Source of the DNA: CAMYLY01 sp036397755
GTDB taxonomy: Bacteria; Gemmatimonadota; Gemmatimonadetes; Gemmatimonadales; GWC2-71-9
Assembly: GCA_036397755.1 (NCBI GenBank)
Contig: DASWII010000062.1
Coordinates: forward strand, 1-12,774
Direction: 5' to 3'
Length of the DNA stretch: 12,774 bases
This document shows positions 7,413-12,774 of the stretch, piece after piece; the first letter of the stretch is position 1, and each line of letters begins with the position of its first letter. The notes beneath the pieces are model-generated. The model ran no database searches and was not told where the DNA came from. It saw only the letters and a program-made list of their open reading frames with translations. The translations under genes were made by a program, and so were the position numbers.

Positions 7413-7922
7413 ATGGATCCACTAGCCCTCGTTTTCGTTCCCGGCGCGGCGGCGATCATTGCCGCCGCCGCGGCGCCGCTCGTCTACGCGCTGCGTGCCG
7501 GCTATCGGTGGCGCGGGAGGCGTCGCAACCGCAGCGGGTGCTGTAGTCGCTGCGGGAGGCCTTGGGCCCACGTCAGTGCGGGGCTCGAGTTCTTCCTCGC
7601 GGAGGGGTTGTTCGTGTGTCCGCGGTGCGCCACGACGTTGCGCCGTCGTCTCTGGGTTCTGCTTCCGGGCACCGCGATGCTCGGCGTGATCGCGGTTGTC
7701 GGGTCCGGTGCCGGAGCGCTGCTCGGCGGTGGGAGTCTCGACTGGTGGCTTGGCTGGCGACTCCTGCCGCTGCTTTTGCCGGCCGCGGGCCTGATTGGAG
7801 GACTCGTCGGTGGTGTGGCGCTCATGAAGCGCGCGAACCGGCTGGCCGGCGGCGTGGCCGCTGACCCTATCTTGCCGTCGGGCGACCACACGCGGCCGCA
7901 GTACGTCACGCCGGGTTCTTGA
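7413..7922 (+). CDS. small membrane protein with a zinc ribbon
   Basis: A 169-residue protein of unknown function. Three hydrophobic segments are visible: residues about 3-27 (ALVFVPGAAAIIAAAAAPLV), 80-105 (LWVLLPGTAMLGVIAVVG) and 113-137 (WRLLPLLLPAAGLIGGLVGG). Between the first and second lies a basic stretch (RWRGRRRNR) and a four-cysteine zinc ribbon, CSRC (Cys44, Cys47) and CPRC (Cys69, Cys72), separated by 21 residues. The basic residues suggest that the ribbon is cytoplasmic, with the first helix inserted N-out. The ATG at 7413 is preceded by AAGGA at 7398-7402. The frame opens earlier, at 7230, inside the propeller gene, but that part is a shadow. The gene sits 23 bases after the propeller stop and is followed by a hairpin at 7935. 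I do not recognise a named family. Confidence 0.75.
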   Translation: MDPLALVFVPGAAAIIAAAAAPLVYALRAGYRWRGRRRNRSGCCSRCGRPWAHVSAGLEFFLAEGLFVCPRCATTLRRRLWVLLPGTAMLGVIAVVGSGAGALLGGGSLDWWLGWRLLPLLLPAAGLIGGLVGGVALMKRANRLAGGVAADPILPSGDHTRPQYVTPGS

Positions 7923-7934
7923 GGGGTGCCGGGG

Positions 7935-7953
7935 CGCGGCCCGAACGGCCGCG
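7935..7953 (+). terminator. GC-rich hairpin after the zinc-ribbon gene
   Basis: Perfect seven-base arms (CGCGGCC at 7935-7941, GGCCGCG at 7947-7953) with the loop CGAAC, 12 bases after the stop codon at 7922. The tail is TCTTCC rather than a T run, so it is a plausible but not textbook intrinsic terminator. Confidence 0.45.
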
Positions 7954-7961
7954 TCTTCCGT

Positions 7962-8145
7962 ATGGGTCGGTTGCGCTCCCTGTGGCGATTCGCGCAACTG
8001 GGGGATGAGGAGTTGTCAGGTTCATCGCCACCGACGTGATCGGGTTCTATGGCGAGGACGATGTCGGCTACCGGGTCGGCAGTCCCGGGTTCCCGTGTAC
8101 TGGCGGCGTGGGTGTCGGGCGTTGCGAGCGAGGGTTACTACGATG
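7962..8145 (+). pseudogene. possible small gene remnant in two frames
   Basis: The space before the transglutaminase gene reads like broken protein. From ATG 7962 one frame gives MGRLRSLWRFAQLGDEELSG and stops after 25 residues. The +1 frame then reads RFIATDVIGFYGEDDVGYRV followed by GSPGFP (codons from about 8018), and its frame stops at the TGA overlapping the ATG at 8143. A single-base indel near 8015 would join them, and another near 8095 would lead into PVYWRRG. No ribosome binding site is evident before 7962 and I do not recognise a family. It is offered only as a possible decayed reading frame. Confidence 0.2.
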
Positions 8146-10218
8146 AACGTCTCGGGTAGTTCACAACACCTCCGATGCGAGAAGCCATCGCTCGGTGTCG
8201 ATCTGCGTGTTGGCTGCAGGGCCACGCGGCTGTTCCGAACTGCGATCCTCAGGGCAGTGCTCCCCATGGGTCTACTGCTGACGGGTCGTCCGGCAGACGC
8301 CCCGGGTCTGCAGGCGGAAGCGCCCTACGTGATCGACACGCTACTCACGCGGTATGACGTCCAATCCGATGGGTCGGTGAGACGCACGGAGCAGGTGCGC
8401 GTGCGTATGCTCAGTCAGCCCGGGATCCACTTCTTCGGCCAGCTTGCTTTTCCGTACGACTCCGGGTACGAGCGGTTGGAAATCGACTATGTACGCGTGT
8501 TGAAGCCGGACGGGCGCACGCTGCAAGTCTCGGCCGCAGACATGCGCAGCCGGTCCGCCCCGATCGCGATCGAGGCTCCGATCTACAGCGATATGCGCGA
8601 GCTCCACGTAACCGTGCCGGGCGTCGAGGTTGGGGACGTTGTGACGTATCGGACCGTCACGAGCTCCACGCGACCGTCGGCTCCGGGTCAGGTCTGGATG
8701 GAATACACCTTCAACACGACGGAGGCTGTGGAAACCGAGATTCTGATCCTGGACGTCGATGCCGAGTACCAGTTGCTCGTGGGCGGTGGTGATCGTGAGG
8801 CCAGCGTCGAGGTGATTGACGGGCGGAGAATCTATCGCTGGATTAATCACGGCTCGCCCCAAGCGCCACCGGATGATGGCACGTTTCACCTGGCGCCGCC
8901 GCCCGACGTGTGGGCGACGACCTTTGCGACATGGAACGAGGTCGGCGGCTGGTTCTCCGGCCTGGTCGAGGGCCGAGACTCTGCGACATCGGCGATACGA
9001 GAGAAGGCGCGGGCATTGACGCGGGGCCTGAGTAGTCCCCGAGAGAAGTTGGCCGCACTCTACGACTACGTCGCGGGAGAGTTCCGCTACGTGGCACTTG
9101 CGCTCGGCGTTGGAAGGTATCAGCCCCACTTCGCTGCCGATGTCCTCGCCAACGGATACGGTGACTGCAAGGACAAGCACACACTCTTGAGCGCCATGCT
9201 GGCGTCGGTCGGGATTCGGGCCACGCCGGTGCTGGTGAACTCGTGGCGCGCCGTGACTGACGAGATCCCCAGCCCCGGTCAGTTCAACCATGTCATCACG
9301 CGTGTCGAAGTCGACGGTGACGTGTATTGGTTGGACACGACAACGGAGGTAGCGCCACTGGGCTTCCTCACGGCAAACCTGCGTGGGGCGCGCGGGCTGG
9401 CCGTCGCGGCCGGGGGGGGCACGATCGTGGCCATTCCGGTCGACCCGCCGTTCCCAAACGAGTATCGGTTTGAGTTGCATGGCGAACTCAACGCTGCGGG
9501 TCGGCTGACGGCTCACGTTCACCAGGAGTACCGCGGAGACACGGAGATCGTGCTTCGGTCGGTGCTACGACGCGCGTCGAATGAGGAGCGAGAGGCGTTC
9601 GCCCATCAATGGGGCGATATCCTCGGCTTCCGCGGTCGGGCTGAAAACGTGACCACCTCAGATCCCTCGGCGACTCGCGATCCGTTGAGCATCGATTTCG
9701 ACCTGGATGTGGCGGACTGGGCGGATTGGACTGGCCCGGGTGCGACCCTTGCCGCACCCCTCCCGCAACTGAACTTGCCGGCGGGCCTCGCGAGTGGTGA
9801 CTCGACCGCCTTCGGCATCGCGACCGTGATCGAGCTGAGTGCTTCTGTCGATCTGCCGGCCAACATCCGCGCGTCCGAGCCGGCGTCAATCGCGATGAGT
9901 CGCGACTATGCCGAATATGCGTCGACCTACGAAGTCAAAGGAAGACGCGTGGCGGCGGCACGCTCGCTTCGGCTCAAAGCACACCAGTTGGGTAACGAAT
10001 GGGGTGACGACTACGCGGCGTATCGGCGGGCGCTACTGGCCGATGCCGCTCAACGCTTTGCCGTGGAACGCTCTGGTCGAAGCGGGGTGACCGGCGTACG
10101 AAAGGAGACCGATGTGGAGGCCCTGTTTGACATGGGCTTTGACGCGGTGGAGCGTCGTGACTATACCAGCGCGGTACCAGCCCTGCGTCGAGTGGTGGAG
10201 CTGGCTCCCGATCACTAA
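8143..10218 (+). CDS. DUF3857 and transglutaminase-like protein (frameshifted before its TPR domain)
   Basis: A 691-residue frame starting at ATG 8143, with GAGGG at 8130-8134. A hydrophobic export segment lies at residues ~29-47 (LFRTAILRAVLPMGLLLTG), so the rest should be periplasmic. An alternative start at ATG 8266 would shorten the signal. Domain order: DUF3857 (about 62-220, with YVIDTLLTRYDVQSDGSVRR and DYVRVLKPDGRTLQVSAADM), then a transglutaminase-like core (about 265-400) with a complete catalytic triad: Cys342 in GYGDCKDKHTLL, His383 in QFNHVITRVEVDG, Asp398 in YWLDTTTEV. A beta-rich region (DUF3858-like position) runs to about 650. The last residues, EALFDMGFDAVERRDYTSAV and then PALRRVVELAPDH, begin a TPR helix pair that is cut by TAA at 10216. 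The TPR continues at once in the +1 frame. Members of this family likely process or bind extracytoplasmic peptides; the substrate is unknown. Confidence 0.85.
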   Translation: MNVSGSSQHLRCEKPSLGVDLRVGCRATRLFRTAILRAVLPMGLLLTGRPADAPGLQAEAPYVIDTLLTRYDVQSDGSVRRTEQVRVRMLSQPGIHFFGQLAFPYDSGYERLEIDYVRVLKPDGRTLQVSAADMRSRSAPIAIEAPIYSDMRELHVTVPGVEVGDVVTYRTVTSSTRPSAPGQVWMEYTFNTTEAVETEILILDVDAEYQLLVGGGDREASVEVIDGRRIYRWINHGSPQAPPDDGTFHLAPPPDVWATTFATWNEVGGWFSGLVEGRDSATSAIREKARALTRGLSSPREKLAALYDYVAGEFRYVALALGVGRYQPHFAADVLANGYGDCKDKHTLLSAMLASVGIRATPVLVNSWRAVTDEIPSPGQFNHVITRVEVDGDVYWLDTTTEVAPLGFLTANLRGARGLAVAAGGGTIVAIPVDPPFPNEYRFELHGELNAAGRLTAHVHQEYRGDTEIVLRSVLRRASNEEREAFAHQWGDILGFRGRAENVTTSDPSATRDPLSIDFDLDVADWADWTGPGATLAAPLPQLNLPAGLASGDSTAFGIATVIELSASVDLPANIRASEPASIAMSRDYAEYASTYEVKGRRVAAARSLRLKAHQLGNEWGDDYAAYRRALLADAAQRFAVERSGRSGVTGVRKETDVEALFDMGFDAVERRDYTSAVPALRRVVELAPDH

Positions 10219-10921
10219 GTATGCGTGGAACAACCTCGGTCGTGCATATCTCGGACTCGACAGTTTGGACCTTGCGATGGCGGCGTTCCGCCGTCAGACG
10301 CAGATCAACCCTTACGACGAGTTCGCCCACAACAACCTCGGATTGGCCTTCGAGCGGCTCGGGGCGACCGATTCCGCTTTAGCGGCGTTCAAACGACAAC
10401 TCGCCGTGAATCCTCTAGACCAGTTCGCCAACCCGAACCTGGGCCGGCTGTTGTACCGCCGCGAACGGTACGAGGAGGCCCTCCCATACCTGGAGCGGTC
10501 GATCAAACTGGATCCCGCCGCGTGGAGCCCGCGCGCGGCGTTGATCTATGCGCACGCCGTACTCGACCAATTCGACGAAGCGCTCGACCTGCTACGTAAC
10601 TCTGACGCGCCGGATTCCGTTGTCGTGCCTTTGTACGATCGACTGACCAGCCTGCTGTTCACTGGAGAGGACTTTGAGAGTGCCTACATGCTCGGACAGG
10701 AGGTGACCGATCGGTTTGCAACAAATGCCGAGGCGTGGGCGGTACTTGCACGCGCTGCCCTCGGCGCGCAGAAGATCGATGTCGCCAAGAGTGCGTACCG
10801 CCGCGTGCTGGAGCTTGACCCCAAGTGGATGGATACGAGACCTGGGGAAGGGTCCATCTGGGACGAGTTGCAGAAGATTCCAAGCCGGATTCCTCTGCGG
10901 GATGGCAACCGCCACACTTGA
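10217..10921 (+). pseudogene. TPR domain, continuation of the transglutaminase gene after a frameshift
   Basis: The +1 frame resumes the interrupted TPR exactly: the upstream frame ends ...VVELAPDH and this frame reads KYAWNNLGRAYLGLDSLDLA. Further TPR units: AHNNLGLAFERLGATDSALAAFKRQLAVNP, ANPNLGRLLYRRERYEEALPYLERSIKLDP, AALIYAHAVLDQFDEALDLL, and finally AEAWAVLARAALGAQKIDVAKSAYRRVLELDP. Removing one base (T10216) joins the parts into a single 925-residue protein, DUF3857-transglutaminase-TPR, with no other disruption. The frame is nominally open from ATG 10112, but that stretch is out of frame with the true protein, so no independent start is supported. Either the gene is freshly broken or the extra base is an assembly or sequencing error. 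Translated alone, this part would lack a start site. Confidence 0.8.
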
Positions 10922-11000
10922 GCTGCTCGCGACCGTGATCCTCCTCGGCGCCCGCCGCGAGTCTCCACCGGGGCGCCGCTGTCGCGGAGCTTGAGCGCCG

Positions 11001-11034
11001 CGAGGGGCCGCCGCATGTTGCCGGCGACCCCTCG
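11001..11034. terminator. inverted repeat between convergent genes
   Basis: Thirteen-base arms (11001-11013 and 11022-11034, CGAGGGGCCGCCG against CGGCGACCCCTCG) pair with one C-A mismatch around an eight-base loop. It lies between the stop of the plus-strand TPR gene (10921) and that of the minus-strand FN3 gene (11051), where a shared bidirectional terminator is expected. No clear T tract on either side. Confidence 0.5.
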
Positions 11035-11050
11035 ATCTGCTCCTCCACGC

Positions 11051-11653
11051 CTACAGCACCACCGCAGCGGTGGCACTCGGATGACCGGTGCCCGCCTTGT
11101 TCACGGCGAACACGCGGAAGTACAGCTCGACACCCTCGGGCTGGTTGCTGCACAGCTCCTCGAGGTCCGTCGAAATCCCGATGTCTTCCCAGGGAGTGCC
11201 GTCTCGTCTCCGCTGGATCCTGTAGACGCCGGGGGCCCCTCCGTCGACGGGTTTCTTCCACTGGAGGATCACCCAGTTGTCGCCTTCGGCCTTGATGGCG
11301 ATGTCGCGGACCTCGCCCGGCGGCTGGAGCGGCGTGCCATCGCGGCGCAGGCCCCAGCCCAGTTTGCTGAGCTTCTCCGGCTCGTCGCGGACGGCGAATT
11401 CGGCGTACTTGAGGTTCGCCTTCAGGCTGTCGACCAGGTCCTCGATAACCTCGTCCTTGTGCGCGTGCTGCTCTTTGAACGCACTCTCGGCGTTGACGGC
11501 TGCCGCCCTGGCCTCCTGCACCGCGGTGATCTTGGCCCGCAGGTCCGGCGCGGGTACCGGTGGGGACGGAAAATCGTCCGCAGCCTGTTCGAGGCCCTGC
11601 ACGACGAGCTCGGCGAGCGCGGCGATGTCGGCCTCCGATCGGGGGAACTCCAT
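11051..11653 (-). CDS. fibronectin type III domain protein with helical N-terminus
   Basis: A 200-residue protein. The ATG at 11653 is chosen because AAGGAGGT lies four bases upstream (11658-11665). The same frame is open back to 12292 through the 21-bp array, but that part is repeat-encoded. Residues 1-95 look helical and charged (EADIAALAELVVQGLEQAAD, then LRAKITAVQEARAAAVNAES, then EVIEDLVDSLKANLKYAE). Residues about 108-200 are an FN3 domain: PLQPPGEVRDIAIKAEGDNW, VILQWKKPVDGGAPGVYRIQ, WEDIGISTDLEE, then GVELYFRVFAVNKAGTGHPS. No signal peptide or membrane segment. The same architecture (about 200 residues, helical start, 'LGW' then 'PPG', FN3, 'AVNKAG-G-PS') occurs in many environmental bacteria as I recall, without a known function. 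It is convergent with the TPR gene and lies 57 bases from the 21-bp array on its 5' side. Confidence 0.85.
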   Translation of the reverse strand: MEFPRSEADIAALAELVVQGLEQAADDFPSPPVPAPDLRAKITAVQEARAAAVNAESAFKEQHAHKDEVIEDLVDSLKANLKYAEFAVRDEPEKLSKLGWGLRRDGTPLQPPGEVRDIAIKAEGDNWVILQWKKPVDGGAPGVYRIQRRRDGTPWEDIGISTDLEELCSNQPEGVELYFRVFAVNKAGTGHPSATAAVVL

Positions 11654-11657
11654 ACAA

Positions 11658-11665
11658 ACCTCCTT
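11658..11665 (-). promoter_or_regulatory. strong ribosome binding site of the FN3 gene
   Basis: On the minus strand AAGGAGGT, then TTGT, then ATG (11653). It decides the start at MEFPRSEAD and argues that the array upstream is an untranslated leader rather than part of the protein. Confidence 0.8.
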
Positions 11666-11710
11666 GTGGGAGTGAAGGTGAGTGAACAACGACGAACGAA
11701 CGGTCGGCAC

Positions 11711-12025
11711 GGGGCCCACGTCGATCGACGCGGGGGTGATGCAAGTCCGCGCGCGGCCCGTGCCGATCCGCGGCAGCGTCATGACGATTGACCCGAGGCT
11801 CATGCGAATTGGCTCGGGGGTCGTGCCGATTGACATGGGGCCCGTGCGGACTCGCGTCGGGGTCGTGCGAATCGACATGGGGCCCGTGCGAATTCGCGTG
11901 GGGGTCGTGCGAATCGACATGGGGCCCGTGCAGACCCGCATGGGGGTCACGCGAACTTGCATGGGCGTCATGCGAGTTTGCATGGGGGTCATGTAAGTCT
12001 GCACGCGCCCCATGCAGACTGACCA
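11711..12025. repeat. 21-bp tandem repeat array, 15 units
   Basis: Fifteen consecutive 21-base units in perfect phase, first unit 11711-11731, last 12005-12025. Reading the plus strand, the consensus is GGGGGTCGTG followed by CGAATCGACAT. Two unit types alternate in the centre (11816-11941): one with GGGGTCGTGCGAATCGACAT, the other with GGGGCCCGTGCGAATTCGCGT-like sequence (given here by its parts: GGGGCCCGTG, CGAATTCGCGT), giving a 42-base higher order. The units at 11858, 11879 and 11900 are closest to consensus; those at 11711-11815 and 11963-12025 are more diverged. Most substitutions are transitions, and no indel breaks phase. Because 21 is a multiple of three, several frames on both strands stay open and give seven-residue repeats such as TGPMSIR-TTPTRIR on the minus strand. 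There are no spacers and no transposase or reverse transcriptase nearby. On the minus strand it would be the 5' leader of the FN3 gene. Confidence 0.95.
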
Positions 12026-12053
12026 TACAATGGCGTAACTGTAGTAACACCAA
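12025..12053 (-). promoter_or_regulatory. candidate promoter for the array and FN3 gene
   Basis: On the minus strand TTGGTG (12048-12053) is followed after 17 bases by TTGTAT (12025-12030), in a patch visibly more AT-rich than its surroundings; TATGGT (12022-12027) is an overlapping alternative. Matches to the sigma-70 consensus are modest. If used, transcription would start at the first base pairs of the array, so the RNA would carry nearly all 15 repeat units ahead of the FN3 start codon. Confidence 0.25.
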
Positions 12054-12057
12054 GAGC

Positions 12058-12292
12058 TTACGATATCTCCTCCCAATGCGGTCCGCGCACCCGCCGTCGG
12101 ACCACCGCCCCCACGACGGACCCGATCCCTACCGCGCCGACCAGTCCAAGCGCGGACGGCGGCTTGAACCGCGGCTTCTCGAGCTGCGTGGTCGGCCACG
12201 GAGTAGTGGAGCGCGATGCCGGACTTGGGGCACGGTTCGGCGAAGTACTCGGTGTCCGGAAGCTCCAGGGTCCGGTCGACGTGCATGCTCAT
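12058..12292 (-). pseudogene. remnant of an N-acetylmuramoyl-L-alanine amidase-like gene
   Basis: A gene start with a strong ribosome binding site (GGGAGG at 12298-12303, five-base spacer, ATG 12292). The first 36 residues, LELPDTEYFAEPCPKSGIAL then HYSVADHA, resemble the N-terminus of amidase_2/PGRP-type amidases (pattern 'LP-x-(T/S)EYF-x-E-x-x-PK-x-x-I-x-LHH'), in which the His after L is a zinc ligand. After ADHA the frame degenerates into Arg/Gly-rich sequence. The +1 frame then gives a plausible membrane-anchor tail, QLEKPRFKPPSALGLVGAVG then IGSVVGAVVRRRVRG, stopping at TAA 12058-12060. I infer a gene that has lost most of its catalytic domain and shifted frame. The amidase identity rests on about 30 residues and is tentative. 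It could instead be an intact small gene read with an assembly frameshift. Confidence 0.4.
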
Positions 12293-12303
12293 CGGTTCCT
12301 CCC

Positions 12304-12488
12304 GTTGACTGACCGCAGTGGCGGCGGCGGGTGCCTGCCGACCCTCGGGTCCCTACATATCCTGTACGATGGGGAGCCGATTTTCTTGCACTTCGCGGTG
12401 TAAGTTGTTCTGCGGAAGTGAGTTGACGGTTCGGTGTGCGTTCGGGAAATCGGGTGATGCGGGCCGTGTGGGGGCGGGGCGGGGCGCC
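12304..12488. other. intergenic stretch with no gene seen
   Basis: No convincing coding sequence. It should contain the promoter of the minus-strand gene starting at 12292; an AT-richer patch lies at 12352-12400, but no convincing paired -35 and -10 elements. A G-rich run (12469-12485) precedes the sigma-factor remnant. Confidence 0.35.
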
Positions 12489-12632
12489 TTAGGGGAGATC
12501 CGTCGGCGGCGAGTCGAGGAAGGGTTGCAGCTTCCGTCTGAGGTCTTTGCGCGCGCGTGTGAGATAGCTGCCTAGGGTGGCCCTGGACACGCCCATGAGG
12601 TGCGCGATGTCGTCGTAGTCCCAGCCTTTCAT
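12489..12632 (-). pseudogene. sigma-70 region 4 fragment (ECF-type sigma factor remnant)
   Basis: Forty-seven residues from ATG 12632: MKGWDYDDIAHLMGVSRATL then GSYLTRARKDLRRKLQPFL. This is the helix-turn-helix of sigma region 4, the part that binds the -35 element (family pattern '(L/R)E-x-x-G-x-(S/D)Y-x-(E/D)IA-x-x-(L/M)G-(V/I)-x-x-(G/A)T-(V/L)-x-S-x-L-x-RAR-x-x-LR'). In the sequence read upstream, only ARE before MKGW still fits; region 2 and the linker that an intact sigma factor of about 180 residues needs are absent, although the frame remains open to 12758. No ribosome binding site precedes the ATG. The divergent plus-strand reading frame at 12717 overlaps the place where region 2 should be. 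It is most likely a truncated gene. Confidence 0.6.
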
Positions 12633-12716
12633 CTCGCGAGCGGGATGGGCTGACGCGTGTGGGAACCCGTCCTTAGATTCGACGGACGGGGAACTGCGGA
12701 TCTGAGGCGTAGCCCG

Positions 12717-12774
12717 ATGCAAGAGGCACACGAAAAGCTGGAGCTGGCCCGGCGCCACCTTGGGCGCGTACAGG
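12717..12774 (+). CDS. start of a rightward gene, cut by the window edge
   Basis: ATG 12717 with GAGG at 12704-12707 opens MQEAHEKLELARRHLGRVQ and runs to the last base. The amphipathic start resembles the first helix of HEPN-like proteins ('..HLELARRHL..'), but 19 residues are too few to decide. Confidence 0.35.
   Translation, partial: MQEAHEKLELARRHLGRVQ

Noticed and set aside
10200..10222. Programmed +1 frameshift at the TPR junction
   Set aside because: No Shine-Dalgarno-like stimulator at the prfB spacing, and His CAC re-pairing on ACT would be poor; indel or sequence error is simpler.
11711..12025. CRISPR array or diversity-generating retroelement
   Set aside because: Units abut without spacers, and there is no cas gene, reverse transcriptase or template/variable repeat pair; changes are mostly transitions without A-directed bias that I can see.
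11711..12025. G-quadruplex array from the recurrent GGGG runs
   Set aside because: One G run per 21 bases leaves loops of about 16-17 bases, too long for a typical quadruplex.
10659..12053. 464-codon minus-strand open frame across the TPR end, FN3 gene and 21-bp array
   Set aside because: It runs in the wrong frame through the FN3 gene and antisense to the TPR domain. It is open only because of GC-rich codons and the 21-base period.

Overview
The window looks like a piece of a GC-rich chromosome from an environmental bacterium. Three things suggest Gemmatimonadota or a close relative: three secreted six-bladed beta-propeller proteins with the IGR-x-G-x-GPGEF signature, a DUF3857/transglutaminase/TPR protein, and an ankyrin protein with the 'ARMYGFATWEHL' N-terminal module. 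The placement is inferred from gene content, because there is no rRNA or other marker gene. I see no phage structural genes, transposase, tRNA or CRISPR array.

Layout. 44-1285 (+) is a secreted beta-propeller. 1286-2125 holds no intact gene, only a truncated VOC (glyoxalase-fold) gene start at 1624-1773 (-) with a strong ribosome binding site. 2126-3256 (-) is a second propeller. A terminator-like hairpin lies at 3400-3434. 3504-4136 (-) is a LolA-like gene that has lost its 5' end. 4225-4442 is an array of a 7-bp tandem repeat (29 units in perfect phase). Right after it come a PhnB-like VOC protein (4461-4940, +), an ankyrin-repeat protein (4959-6062), a third propeller (6190-7389) and a small zinc-ribbon membrane protein (7413-7922), closed by a hairpin at 7935-7953. 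8143-10921 (+) is a DUF3857-transglutaminase-TPR protein split by a one-base frameshift at about 10216. An inverted repeat at 11001-11034 separates it from the convergent gene 11051-11653 (-), a 200-residue fibronectin type III protein.

Behind the FN3 gene, upstream in its own direction, sits a second tandem array: fifteen 21-bp units in perfect phase (11711-12025), a promoter-like patch, and the start of an amidase-like gene that appears broken (12058-12292). The right edge carries a sigma-70 region 4 remnant (12489-12632, -) and the first 19 codons of a rightward gene (12717 onward).

The intact genes mostly encode envelope or secreted proteins and small regulatory-fold proteins. The two strongest unexplained signals are the two tandem arrays. 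Both have unit lengths in the 7/21 series, both sit immediately upstream of a gene with its own strong ribosome binding site, and both are flanked by damaged genes (a LolA-like gene lacking its 5' end; an amidase-like gene with a frame break). The window also holds two further truncated genes and one frameshifted gene, so it reads as a decaying or recombining accessory stretch.
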